Shown piece by piece: positions 34,151 to 47,526 of a DNA stretch of 64,000 nucleotides (its first letter is position 1; each line of letters starts with the position of its first letter). This DNA comes from Chrysoperla carnea. Taxonomy: Eukaryota > Arthropoda > Insecta > Neuroptera > Chrysopidae. The position numbers and the translations under genes were made by a program. The stretch is from NCBI RefSeq assembly GCF_905475395.1, contig NC_058337.1:117918368-117982367 (forward strand), read 5' to 3'. The notes beneath the pieces are model-generated. The model did not search any database. It was not told the DNA's origin and saw only the letters and a list, made by a program, of their open reading frames with translations.

Positions 34151-37048
34151 ATAATATAACAAAGAATTAAGAAAATTTAGAAATGATAATCGATTTTTTT
34201 AAAAGAAAAAACAAAAAGAGCTATTTTTAAATAAGCAGTTGGGTGTAGATTTTTGAATATGTACTGTACAATAATATGACTGTTGTCATAAACATAAAAA
34301 GCTTTAAAGCTATTTTTGTCGCCATTGAGTTTATTTGGAGCAATAGAACTGGTAAATTTGTAAAATAGGCCAATATCGTAGCAGCTAAATATGACACGAA
34401 AGAACAATGCTACAAAGTTTGAATATATTGAGATATTGAATTTCCAATTTCAATCTGTTTGCATTTGTTGATAATTAGTCACTATTAAGATGTTTTTTGA
34501 AAAAAATTTCTGATATGGCTTCAATTCAAAAACATGCAAATAAAAAATTTAAGCGAGAGATACTTAACATATGCCAGGCATGTCATGCGGCAGTGGCAGA
34601 TGTCATGCCATTTTATTGAACGTACACAAAACTTTTAAAATACAAATTATAAAGTAGCATGTATGTACATGCGCCTATCATGACCTTGGCCAAGTCATGC
34701 CAAAATATTTTTTAATAGAATTAAATCAAATTGTATCAACTATATTACTATGTACAGCAAGCAGTACTGTTTTAATAGTAAAGTCATACATAAGGTGTTT
34801 TATTAGTGTCATAGGTCACGCAGTGTATGAAATATTGGTGCCAGTAAGTACTTTATATTAGTATATGTCCCCACATAAACATACCGTAATAAATACCAAA
34901 CATAAACACACCACATATGTACACGAATTCAAAAATAATGGTCCGATTATTGGAAATGGCATATGACCAAAGACCCGACCCTAATCTCTAAGTATTAGTT
35001 ACGTAAGAAAGATTATATGTAAATAGCCCAATATAGACAAACATCACTTTCCAAATCGAAATTTTCGACATATCTTGACGTTTCATGGTAAGACAGTTAC
35101 AATTTTAAGTGAAATGATCAATTATTCGCTACATACAATCGAGTTTTCCACAACTGGAATTTGAACCACTATGTGTGTTTAGTATAAGTTGGACGCCTTT
35201 ATTATTTTGGGGCCATTCTCATAACCGCTAGAATTAACTGGCAAACCAAAACTTTTGCCTTTGGCCAAGGGTAAGCGAATTATGGTTTCATTCATTAAAC
35301 TTTACTGGGACTCAACGTCGATTCCAGCGTCAAGTTGGGAATTTCTTTAGTAACTTTATTTATTATAAACAAATAATATTATTATGAGAAATTGGATTGC
35401 AATATAATATCGAAAAATGTATGTACAATAGGTTCAATTTTATTGAACAAATTAGTACATAAAATAATGATATCCTTTTATCAACTATTGAATAAATAAA
35501 TACCTTTCCTTGTGTTGTATTATTTTACTTTGGTATTTTAATTATAAGGTCAAAGTTTTAAATTTCTTCCATATTTGCATGTCAATATATGCAAATGTTT
35601 AGAGCTTTTACTTGCATTAATCCTTTTAAATAGTGAATGCGGAAACTTTTACAAACATTCAATAAAAATCAAAACCAATAAATAATAAACAAATTTTGAA
35701 AATCTTACTTCACAACAATATTATCTACTTTGGTAGAATTTTTAATTTCACGTATAATCAAGGAAAATTTAAGTATTTAAAATTAAATTTAAAAAAAAAA
35801 TTAATTATCAAATTAAGCTTTTGAGAAATTGTGCAGAAACATGTTAAAAGTCACAATTAACTTTTTATAAAAAATTCTTTCAGAAATTATTAAAAATAAA
35901 ATTTTTGTACTTTTCCTTCAAAATACTTAAGTATACTTATTTAAATTCATACTACATAAACTTTAAATTGGCAATTACGATAAAAAAAGGTATGAATTGT
36001 ATACATGTTTTACAAAAAATGTCAAGTGGACAGGTCAGGGTAGAAACTTTTTCAGGATTGAATTTTGTTTATCATTGTAGATGAAGAATACTCATTTTAT
36101 GAATAAAAAAGTTAAGTTGGTTTTTAAAAATCTTTACTAGTACCTATGCAAGTTTAAAATTCCTAATTAAACAAATAGAAAGATACCCACTAGTGACGTC
36201 ATACTAGTGAGAGATTACATATAAAATTTTATTTTATTAAAAGGAGATGGGCAACCTTTGAATGCAATCTTTGATTGCTTTTAACTTCTTCGTGTTTTAA
36301 CCAATTTTAATTTCACTTTCAAATTTTGTCATTATATCAAGTCTATTTTTATATTATTATGGGTTATATGGCAAACTTAACATCAGGATTATCCCCTATT
36401 GGGCATTGACTCATAATCTGTTTTATAGCTACATTAAGATGCTGCGATTTATTGCGATTAATCACAACAATTAGGATAAAACCATCTATTTAATAATGAT
36501 TGGCACGCATTTAACCTCTTATCTTATATTAACCCAAAAAAGAAAATCATGGTCACGGATACCTACAATAAGAATTTACACATTAACTATTTTAGCATAT
36601 TATGCTTGAAATGATACTCTTTAAAAGTTTTCCATAATTAAAAAACATTATCAAAAACAAAGTTGCTTATGAATATTAATAACAAAAAAAAAAAAAATGG
36701 ATACACACACACACAAGAAACATTTAATAACAAATTCATATTAAACAATAAAAATAATTAAAAATAAATAAAAAAAATAAAATTATATTGTATTTATTTA
36801 TTGTTAATACACAACAACAAAACACATATCAGAAGAAATACTTTTAGAGAGAGGAGAAAGTATTAGAAAAAAATAAATAGTTTTCAACAGAAATGTTCAT
36901 TAATTTATACAATAGTAATATACTTCATATACACATAATTTACACTTAAGGTTGATCGGACATTAAGACAATATATAATCGAATTGTTTTTATGTAATTA
37001 ATCATTAAGAATTTTAGCATGTAGATTTTTGCTACATTCGTTTCCTAC
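34151..37048. other. Intronic stretch, nothing recognised
   Basis: AT-rich DNA with short simple repeats. The 76-codon frame at 34177-34407 (-) has no family resemblance. No exon-like signal was found. Confidence 0.4.
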
Positions 37049-38330
37049 ACAAATTTGAAAAGTATGACCCAAACTTAGTAGGATTACATACTGGGTTTGT
37101 TCAAATTGGATCAAATTTGGATTTGATAGAGGAAAATTAATTTTTTTTTATTTTAATGACGTCCATAAAGTTAAAAAATTCGGTTTTTTTTTATTACAAA
37201 GGCAAATTTGATCCGATCTTATTGAATTTTTTTTGTAACCCACTATTTTTGGGCCATTCTTTTCAGCTGTGAAGTCAGTTTTTCGCTAGCTATCATTTAG
37301 CTAGGCATAATTCCCAGATCAGGACTCCAAACTCTTGAAACCTATTACAGCTACGTCAATTTTGATCACAAATTTGAAAAGTATTAGGATTACATACTTG
37401 GTTTATCAAAATTGGATAAATATTATCGAAGATAATAAATGAGAACTCTAGGATATGTCGAAATAAATTTCGATTTTTGCCCCAATTCCTAGATGGTGCA
37501 GTCCGCCACCAAATTAGCAAAGAGTAACATTCACTAGCGAATTCTTACTGATGATGACTACTTGGTAGTCGAAAATACGTATTTTAAAAATACAAAAAAC
37601 TGATCTAGGAATTGGGGCAAAAATCGAAATTTATTAAAATTGGATAAAATTTGGATGTGATAGAGCAAAATTTAATTTTTTGGATTTCGATGACGTCATA
37701 AAGTTGAAAAATTCGATTTTTTTGATAACACAGACAAATTTGATCCGATCTTATTGGAATTTTTTTTGATGCCCACTAATTTTGGGTCATTCTTTTCAGC
37801 TATGATGTCAAATTTTCGCTAGCTATCACTTATGTGCTTAATTCCGGGACTAGGGCTTCACATTCTGGAAACCTATTACAGCTACGTCAATTTTGATCAC
37901 AAATTTGAAAAGTATGACCCAAACTTATTAGGATTACATACTTGGTTTATCAAAATTGGATAAAATATGGATGTGATAGAGCAAAATTACATTTTTTGGA
38001 TTTCGATGACGTCATAAAGTTGAAAAATTCGATTTTTTTGATAATACAGACAAATTTGATCCGTTCTTATTGGAATTTTTTTTGATACCCACTAATTTTG
38101 GGCCATTCTTTTCAGCTGTGATGTCAAATTTTCGCTAGCTATCACTTATCTGCTCAATTCTGAGATCAGGACTCCATATTCTTGAAACCTATTAGAGCTA
38201 AGTTAATTTTGATCATAAATTTGAAAAGAATGACCCAAATTTAGTAGAATTACATACTTGATTCATTAAAATAGGATAAAATTTGGATGTGATAGAGCAA
38301 AATTAAATTTTTTGGATTAAATTTTAAGGT
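37049..38330. repeat. Tandem repeat of about 315-base units
   Basis: Units begin at about 37049, 37370, 37900 and 38214, each with AAATTTGAAAAGTATGACCC or a variant. Full units contain GATGACGTCATAAAGTTG, CAAATTTGATCCG, GGGCCATTCTTTTCAGCT and TTTTCGCTAGCTATCA. Unit 2 is interrupted by the MITE at 37463-37634. The last unit is partial. Confidence 0.85.
37463..37634. mobile_element. MITE with 32-base perfect inverted ends
   Basis: ATAAATTTCGATTTTTGCCC and the next 12 bases at the left are repeated exactly in reverse complement at 37603-37634. It is 172 bases in all, inserted in a unit of the tandem array. Inside, CTGATGA (37548-37554), then T, stem GACTAC, loop TTG, stem GTAGTC and GAAA (37571-37574) again give the hammerhead-like core order with one extra base. 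Confidence 0.9.
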
Positions 38331-38439
38331 ATTTTTAAAGACTTGAAACTAAAAGTAATTATACACGAAATTGTGCAAAGAAGTGGAAGTTTTCAACAAC
38401 ATACAGTTGTAAACAAGATCGTATTTCTGTGCGACATTT

Positions 38440-38650
38440 ATGGAATTCGCTTCTAAAATTCTTATGCAGAGTTAGTATTCCAGTACCGCTGTACATATTT
38501 GCTAGTGCAGGGATATAAGACAGCAAGAGATATGGCATTCATATTCTCATTTGTACCGCGCAAAACGGACGACATGGTGCTTAAACTTACTTTTATATGT
38601 AGGAACATCATATTTCATTCGAAAAATTTTAGCAAAGGTTTGTAGTCTAT
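38440..38650 (-). repeat. Inverted copy of the 14390-14650 repeat
   Basis: See the entry at 14390. The copies match through the TTATGCAGAG, GCTAGTGCAGGGAT and CATGGTGCTTAAACTTAC words. Confidence 0.55.
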
Positions 38651-39803
38651 TTCTAAGATAAGCGTTCTGTTTTACTCCGATAGAAATACCATACAATACA
38701 ATTAAAACGACATTCAATTATACATAGTTGTAACATATAAACGTGATTAAACTAAACACGAAGTCTCCATCATATTCTTGAAGTTTAAAAGTATTGAACA
38801 AAAAAAAATAAATACCTGAATATGCTTATGAGGTATTTAATTTGAGAATGGTACATACACACCATTTATTAATTATAATAGTTGTTAATTAAATAAAATT
38901 AAATGAATTAATGACTTTTTTATGTATATTAAAAATTGTAAAACAATATGTATTTTAAATTTTACTTTCATCAAAAAAATTGTTACTGATATTATCCAGT
39001 TGTAAGTAAAAGTGAGAATAACTCACAATTGGGAAAACATACTTTGCTTAGATAAGTACCTCTAATTAATAACTATGTTTAATAAATAATGTACGCAACA
39101 AATTTTATAATAATATATTTAACAAGTTAAATTTATAATCTTGAAATATGAAATCGTTTAATTCTGCTAAAAAATAACTACCAAAAAGAGTAACTGAACT
39201 AACTGCAGGAAAACACTTAAATTTAAAACAAGCAACGAAATATATTTTCATAAACTTGGTCTACTGGGGTTGTGTTTAAACATTATGAAGAACCTGAAAA
39301 ATTTGTATTGGAAAAACTAACGGAACTATTATACCAATCTATGTTCAAGAAATTATCTAAATTCAATTCGACACAAAACATTCGATTTTTTTCATTTCAG
39401 TCTCAATTTTTTTTTTTGAAATTTCTTTAACCTCTTTTAAAAATGATGATACAAGAATTAAACTTAAATTGATTTTTCATTTGACACAAACAATATTGTG
39501 TTCTCTGTTAATTCCCAACTTTCCCACTTGATTCCCGACTTGCACTTGACTATTTCAGGTTCAATGAATTCCTGGACGTTAGCAGGTTTTTAAAATTAAC
39601 AAAATCGCTCGTCAATCGAAATAAGCAAAAAATTTAAAAGTCAATAAATGACAATTTTAGTAAAGTTATAGATTTCAAAATAATTAAAATTCTGTCCATG
39701 TCTGAACAACATACTTAAATTTGAAGTGTTTCCAAGAAAATGAATCATAATAAAAATTTACCGTGATTAATTTAGGCCATGAATGAAATATTAATTTTTT
39801 TTA
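38651..39803. other. Intronic stretch, nothing recognised
   Basis: AT-rich throughout, with no repeats shared elsewhere that I noticed. Confidence 0.4.
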
Positions 39804-40686
39804 ATTAAGGATGTATGAGCCCATAATTAAGGATGTATGAGCGTGTATGACTAAGTAATTTCAGGTAAACAAATTTAAAAAAAAACATATTTTTAGTTTT
39901 GATAGTGAATTATGTTATAACTTGACGATATAAAACGAAAAGTATGAGTAAAATTTTTCGATAACTGCCCTAATTTTCAAAATATTTAAAATAAAAATTT
40001 TTTTTAATTATTCAGTTTTCGATATTTTGAAGTATATCAGATATCGAAAAATTTTATTACTGCTTTTTGTCTACATTCATGAAATTATAATAAAATACAT
40101 CATCAACGGTGAAAATAAGATAAAAATAATTTCAACTCTAAATCTACCCTGCTCGTAAATTTCGTATTTGGGTGGAGACACGTATATGGATGGTATTGTC
40201 TTTTCTACGTCATTTCTAACATGTTTGCTTTCTATTTATTCTCAATAAAAGCAATGTATTTTTAACCCTCGAACCAAAATAAAGGATCTTATAAGTTTGA
40301 TCTCTATGTGTGTCTGTCTGTCTGTGTGACTCTGTGGCAACCTTTTTTTTTTCGTTTGAAGAGTAATTTATAAAGCAGTGTTCTTAGGTATGTCTCAAGT
40401 GCGAATATAGGGTTCCGTACCCGTTTCATTTTGGAAAAAAATCGGTTCAGTTTGGAAAAGGCTGTAGTAAAAAAGGTAATTTAAGGGAGAGTGTTCTTAG
40501 ATACGTTTCAAGTGCGAGTTTAGGGTTCCGTACCCGAAAAATTTATCGGGGATTTTTAAAGTTTTGTAAATTTCACTTGTATATTGATTTACACTGCTTT
40601 TTCCTTAAAAATTGGCATGAATACCTAAGCTGAAATTTTAACGACATATTCTATGAGTAAAACTTTGTCATATTAATACATCCTAG
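39804..40686 (+). mobile_element. Transposon family G, copy 2, with nested repeat
   Basis: Starts with a doubled end (TTAAGGATGTATGAGC at 39804 and again at 39826) and runs to ATACATCCTAG at about 40684. The interior matches 47527-48174. Family I sequence (about 40265-40560) is inserted, containing AGTGCGAATATAGGGTTCCG and a second near-copy of it about 115 bases later. Confidence 0.65.
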
Positions 40687-41338
40687 AAAAAATTTCTTTA
40701 CGACGAATATTTACTCTAATCCTTAAGTGAAGTGTACAAGCAGCAAAGTTGTTCAATTTACCTGCTTGCTGTGACTTTTGTGCTGCTTGCTATTCTGTGT
40801 ACACATATGAGCAATATATGATAAGTATTCGTTGTAGCGTTGACAGATTTACTGCACTAATACAACTACCATTTAAAACTATATTACTCCGATAGAAATA
40901 CCTTAAACCTGTTGAAAACAAAAATCTACTCGAACATACCTTAATATTCATGACTATACTTTAACTATATAAATTAATGTAACTGGTCATAGCATGAGCC
41001 CTTAGATACATTAGATAGCTGCACATATTATTATGAACTTACACATCAGATCAGAGATCTCCCTTCAGCTTAGTAAAGTATTAAATACATATTAAAATAA
41101 ATAAATAAATAAATACACGCTCCAAATACTAATGAGGAAACATTTAATTACAATATTTATCATATTAATAATAATATTTAAAGTATACAAACATAAAAAC
41201 AATAAATACTATTAATGTACTTTTTATCTATTTATTTTTATCTCTGTTTATTTGTCACCCTTTTAAATCTTTATCTGTATTTTTAATAGAGTTAGATATT
41301 CAGACTGATTATCTCTATATTATCCATAGAGATAATAC

Positions 41339-41488
41339 CATAGAGCTGCAAAGTCGCCATCAAACGATTGATCGCAGTAGAGAGACAGATGAAGTATGTG
41401 GGTATATTTCTCAATTTCTATCTCTTGCTTCTCTCACTGCGGTCAATAATTCACTTATTGCGTTTCCTAAATCTATACAGCTCTATGA
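41339..41488. mobile_element. Fold-back MITE, 150 bases
   Basis: CATAGAGCTG at the left mirrors CAGCTCTATG at the right. Inner parts pair through GATCGCAGTAGAGAGA and CTCTCACTGCGGTC. Confidence 0.65.
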
Positions 41489-41597
41489 TATTATGATATA
41501 CTATATTACTGGCTCATGGTACGGAGACATTCTATCAGTAAGAATAATATGTATTGTTATACCATGTATATGAGATATACCATGGTATACTAAGTTA

Positions 41598-41760
41598 AGT
41601 CCCAAGTTTGTAACGCTTAAAAATATTGATACTATGAACAAAATTTTGGTATAGGGGTTCATAAAATGCCTTATACCTAATTAGTCCATTTCCGGTTGTC
41701 TGTCTGTCTGTCTGTCGTCTGTCTGTTCATCTGTCATCACGATTACTCAAAAACAAAAAG
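41598..41760 (-). repeat. Dispersed repeat family A, copy 7 (fragment)
   Basis: Reverse complement of the family's 3' end: AAGTCCCAAGTTTGTAACGC, TTTTGGTATAGGGGTTCATA and CCATTTCCGGTTGTC, followed by a (TCTG)n run at about 41698-41728. The following 41760-41870 holds a direct duplication of ACTCAAAAACAAAAAGAGAT. Confidence 0.65.
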
Positions 41761-42400
41761 AGATGTCAAGCTGCGTGGAGCAACATTATCGAAAATGTAT
41801 CGTTCATTACTCAAAAACAAAAAGAGATGTCAAGCTGTGTGGAGCAACATTATCGAAAATGTTTCGTTCATTCAACATTTGCTATTTCATCAGAAATCGT
41901 TGGGGGGAAGCACACTGGAAGCATTCATTTCAGTCCGTCATCTTGAATTTGAGATTGAACTTTTGTTTATTGAATAACTCGTTTATTTTCAATTTTACAC
42001 AAAAAAGGTTAAAGTTATTTGAAATTAAATATCTTATAATTTCGATCCTCTTCATTTTTTTCTAGGATCGAAATTTTTCGACTTAAGCCCGCAAAGAGGT
42101 GGTTGTGAATTTTTGTTTGTTGTAAAACTCGTTTACTTTTAGTTTTACGCGAAAAATGGTTATCACTAAAGTTGTTCGGAATTTTTCCTACAATTTTGGC
42201 CCTCATCAATTTTTTCCTAGAATCGTTATTATTCGAGGAAAAATTTGATGAGGACTAAAATTGAAGGATATTTAATTCCAAACAACTTCGGTGAAAACTA
42301 TTTTCGTGTAAAATTAAAAATAAATGAATTATTCAATAAAAAAAAAATCCACGACAACCTCTTTTCGGGTCTAAATCGAAAAATATCGATCCTTGGAAAA

Positions 42401-42415
42401 ATTGATGAGGAAATA
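42401..42415. repeat. SINE target-site duplication, left
   Basis: ATTGATGAGGAAATA, repeated exactly at 42739-42753 on the other side of the SINE. Confidence 0.85.
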
Positions 42416-42738
42416 ATAATAATAATATAATAATAATGGGGTTTAACCTCCGTTTCTCTGACATATACGCCTATAACAGAGGCCGCCCACATCATTATTT
42501 GTTAATCTTTATTTATTTAATTACAAACATATTTACAATTACATTTTGATGTGGGTGGAGTCGGTTACTTCGTTCTTATCCAAGCGACGACAACGTGATC
42601 AATTCTACCGCCCTTATTAATCATAATTGTTCACACTGCCGCTGCTTGGATTCGAACCCGCAACCTAAGTCTAACAGATGAACAGTCGAAGACAAACGCC
42701 TTAGACCGCTCGGCCATTTAGGCTATCTAGGCTATATA
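42416..42738 (-). mobile_element. tRNA-derived SINE, copy 2
   Basis: Reverse complement of the 1458-1729 family. It has the tail (AAT)n at 42416-42437, GGGGTTTAACCTCCG, the B-box region GGATTCGAACCCGCAACC, the A-box region ACCGCTCGGCCATTTA, and a short 5' extension to 42738. It is flanked by a 15-base exact direct repeat, as expected of insertion by LINE machinery. Confidence 0.9.
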
Positions 42739-42876
42739 ATTGATGAGGAAATAAATTGTAGGAAATTTAATTTCATAAAGCTTTGACAATAACCATTTTT
42801 TGTGTAAAATGGAAAATAAACTAGTTATTCAATAAACAAAAATTCACACTCAATTTCAAGTCAAGACGGATGACGC

Positions 42877-45637
42877 AACAGGTTTATTGTTTAAGGTTTA
42901 AAAGTTTACATTTAAGTATTGGAAAAGTATTAAAATGTTTTATTTTATTATACGATTGTTTTGAAATTAATTTTGAAATTTATAAAAATATAAACAGATC
43001 GAATGATCGAATGAACAGTTATTAAGGGGGGTGTGTGTGTACATTATTTATGTTGTTTTTAATAGGAAACATATAAATGACCATGATTTATTTATATCGA
43101 TAAATGAATCCCAAAAATAATTTTCATGAACGTCATTCAAATCATTTAAAAATAACATTTTCACACAAATATTTATAGAACGTCAATTGAATGAAAATGT
43201 TTTGGAAAAATTGTTATGAATCATTTCATTTACCTAGGTAGGTTACATACTGTATTTATAAGTTTTTTTTTTTTCTATAAATAACTCAAAAAAATTAATT
43301 CGTATTTTGTCACTCTTTTATCTATCACTCGACTCTCTTAACAGAGTGTTTATTACTCGTTTGACAGAATGTGTATTACGCTATCAGTTACCCGCTAGAT
43401 TCGCTGAAGTATTTCGAAAACTACTGAATTGATTTTAATGAAACATTACAATAATGTAGCTCATGCGTCAGAATAAATTATAGGCTATAATTTATAAAGA
43501 TACTAGCAGTTACCTACGGACGATTTCGAAAACTACTGAATGGATTTTAATGATATTTAACAATAATGGCTAAAATTTATAAAGATAGCAGATACCCGAG
43601 CGCTTTGTTTGACGATGTCTACTTTAAAAACAAAATAATTTGGTTTCATAATAAAAAGTAATATATATGAATGGGGGGGGGGGGGGGGTAGAGAGCAAGT
43701 GAGATCATCCAGCGAACCGGGTGAGTTACGTCTAGGAAATATAATAACAAACCGGAATACATTAAAATATATGAGATATTTTTATTTACAATAATAGATG
43801 ACTTAACAATGATAGTTTTTGTCTAAAATCATAGATGGCTAAAGTAAAAATAGGTTCATTTCATATTCAAAGATGGCCTACATATACTGTAGAAAATTAC
43901 ATAGTGTTACATATTAAAAAACCAGGCAAGTACGAATTTAGGATCTTTTGAGTTTTCCTCTACGAAAAATATTCTACCGGACTCATAACTTAAATATTGC
44001 AGCTTTCTCATAGTCGCTCTGGCTCGGTGTTGTTAAACTACTTATTTCTGGACAAATTTTTAGCTATGAGCAAAAAATTAAAGAATTACATGCTGGCTCT
44101 GTTAACAGTTCAAAATGTCATCCCTTACAAGTTTTTCTTTAACTCTCAGTCTAATCACTATTCAAATTGATTTTCTTTTAAGATTTACATCTAAATTAAA
44201 TTTCAAAATCTTAAACATTTTAGTTTTGGAAATGATAGAATTTGAGAACAAACAACAAGATAAACACTTTCAGGCAAGCGATCTAGATTTTGTATACAAC
44301 ACCATCGATATATTCTAAACATAAATCAGATTTAAAATACAGAAAATTAGTTTACAAGTATTAACGGTATCATATCACGAAATTTAAATTTATGTTTTCA
44401 TAACTCTATTTTTAATATAGATGCATTTAAATTTTAATCAGATCTGTTTTACCTTTGAGTAAATAATAAAACACACATAAATATAATTTTTATATAACCA
44501 ATAAAAGTCATCAACTTTTTTAAGACACATTTTCTTTATTATCTCACAAATATAAAAATGTCTATGGTTAGTTTTGGGGGGGGAGGGAGTAAGTAGAACT
44601 AAATTTATTTAAAATATGACTATTTTTCTATTGTTTACATGTAATTGATATGGTAAATTGTCAAATAAAAATTATTGAAATAACAATTAATTGTAAACTT
44701 CTTGTATTAGAAATTGTAAAATAAAAGACAACTTTGCATAAATAATATTTTGTAAATAACTTATTTAAATTTGTTATAAAATAGCATTAAATTTTCAATG
44801 TAAGCCATATATACAATGTATAGACTTGTATGTCCATCCATAAAATTATATTAATATAAAGTAGTGTGTCGTTACCATGGAAACTCCCGAAATAAAAGTC
44901 ATGCCCGGGAGAATACGATAATTGTACAATGCCTAATCCATATTTCAATTATATCAAAAGTAAAAACAGACCAAATGAAACAAACATTTGAATATTTTTA
45001 GCATTTAAACGATACTATATTATAATATAGTTTAAGCGCCAATGTGTTTACGTCATGAATCGTCCATCCACATCGTCGCAATAACTCCCGACAAATAATA
45101 ATTTTATATTATTATAATAATCTAGGTCAGTTTTGATGCAACCTATAGTTTTTGTTGTTGTTATCAAAGAACGGAAGGGAGATGATATTGCACTCTATCT
45201 ACTATTATACCCACCCACTATAAAATATTAACATAACATTATTTATAAATATACTCTGATAACATAACACACAACAAGCATTTAACTTTTTCAATATAGA
45301 ATTTTCCGGGAAAGTTTTATAAATTTTTTATTTATTATTTTCCTGGATTTAATTATACGTTAATCAAGATTACTCATCAGTATTTACTTTGTTTACAGTG
45401 AAACCTATTATTAAAATAATTTTATAAATTTCAAAAGTTGTTCACATTATAATGCTTTTCGTATTGAAAAAATGCGCAAGTGATTTTTTGTACATATCTT
45501 TGTTTATACATTACAAATAAAATACAATAATATTAAATTAATAATTTTAAGAAACCCCCGACTTAAAATCAAGTATGATCGATTTGTTTGTGGCATCTTA
45601 GCCTCTAAATGAATGAATCGATTTTGATTTCCTTTTT
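42877..45637. other. Intronic stretch with small repeats only
   Basis: 43380-43600 contains two related copies of AACTACTGAATTGATTTTAA-type sequence, as in many insect interspersed repeats. 44830-44885 is an inverted copy of a piece also at 15580 and 54300. There are poly-G runs (43673-43688, 44574-44582). The 67-codon frame at 44115-44318 is unrecognised. No gene is supported. Confidence 0.4.
43673..43688 (+). repeat. Poly-G tract, 16 bases
   Basis: An uninterrupted run of 16 G's in AT-rich DNA. A G9AGGG run is at about 44574-44586. Confidence 0.95.
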
Positions 45638-46257
<620 letters not shown>

Positions 46258-46269
46258 CAGGGGTGACCT

Positions 46270-46590
46270 GCAGGGTTAACCGTTTTCCAAATTTTTTTTT
46301 GTTTCTTAAAGGTAATTTGATCGAAAGTGTTCTTAGCTATGTTTAAAGAATTTCTGCTCATCCTTTAGAAATTAGAATATCACCACATCTTTTTAAATTT
46401 TTATCGGGTACGAAACCCTAAACTCGCACTGGAAATCTACGAATACTCTCGATCAAATTACCTTATGAAAAAAAAAATCAAAATCGGTTCACCTGTTACG
46501 AACTACAATGATACAGGTGGGCACACAGATATATACATTCATAAGCACGTCAAACTTTTAGTACCTCTCTTTTTAGCCGGGAGTTAAAAA
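46270..46590. repeat. Dispersed repeat family I
   Basis: AAAGTGTTCTTAGCTATG, TCGATCAAATTACCTTATG, CAAAATCGGTTCACCTG and the end TACCTCTCTTTTTAGCCGGG. It begins just after the preceding MITE. Confidence 0.6.
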
Positions 46591-46855
46591 GATATAAAGT
46601 AGTTAGTTTTGAGGATCTTATGAATCATGCTTTGGAAAATTATTTAAGGTAGGGAAACTTGAACGGATCTGATCACCCTGAAAATGTTCGTTACAGCTAG
46701 AATATTCTATTTTATACGTCCTACATCTAGACCAACAATTAAACCTCACTACATCTTGAGCGAGAATTAAACCAGTTGATAAACTTCCGCCTAAGACTGT
46801 AAATATGGCCATTCAAGGCACAATGTATTGGCGGTCAATAAAAATTCAACACTAT

Positions 46856-46966
46856 AGTTCGTACAAAACGAAGTGGCACCGAGCAAGAGAGAGTGTATGA
46901 TGTATATGTATGTGCACTCGTATCTGCACTCTCTCTTGCTCGGTGCCACTTCGTTTTGTACGAACT
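46856..46966. repeat. Hairpin with a perfect 40-base stem
   Basis: AGTTCGTACAAAACGAAGTG and the next 20 bases (46856-46895) are exactly reverse-complemented at 46927-46966; the loop is 31 bases. I checked all 40 pairs. The stem is less AT-rich than its surroundings. It could be a young MITE or a small-RNA hairpin. The neighbouring 64-codon minus-strand frame (46618-46812, MAIFTVLGGSLSTG…) is unrecognised. Confidence 0.9.
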
Positions 46967-47526
46967 CTACCTTATATATCAGATATATTTGATGGTTGAA
47001 AAATACACATTTTTTAATATGCTTAGTGCCACCATATTAGTGAGTATAGCATTTCTTTCAAAATAAAAGTGGACAAAAGAAAATAAAAGACAAAATGAAG
47101 TAAATGTGAACAGTCTCCTCCATTGAAAATTAAAATCATAATAAATTTATGTAAACGATAAATAAAGATATAAAATTTTTAATACCCCCACACAAACTTT
47201 GTAGTCAACTAAAAATAGAATTTATAAGTAAACGTAACAAAAATAAATTTCATTAAACAAAAAATTGTTTTACTCAATATTGGATTTTGTATTTTAATTC
47301 CAATATTATCTTTTACGCGCGGTTTCAAAAATTTTGAAAACATTTTCTCGGGCATCATTCATGAAAAAGAAATAATTATGAATATTAGGCAGTAAGGAAA
47401 ATAAGAAAAAGAAGAAGAGTTTCAAGTTTCGTAACATTCTAATGTGATAACCTCACGTATTTTTACCGATTCACTCTCTGTATTTCGTTTTTGATTAGTG
47501 CGCGTAAAGAAGTTTCATTTAAGTTA

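Larger units (their letters stand above)
41934..42876. mobile_element. Fold-back element interrupted by a SINE
   Basis: The ends are inverted (GTCCGTCATCTTGAATTTGA at the left; right end reverse complement CATCCGTCTTGACTTGAAAT). Inner parts pair through TTGTTTATTGAATAACTCG and its mirror AGTTATTCAATAAACAA. Centre near 42230. Without the SINE it is about 600 bases. The several open frames at 41696-42495 are products of the repeated sequence. Confidence 0.75.

Noticed and set aside
46618..46812. A 64-codon minus-strand frame (MAIFTVLGG…)
   Set aside because: The composition is mildly protein-like, but it has no homology I recognise and sits beside a hairpin repeat.
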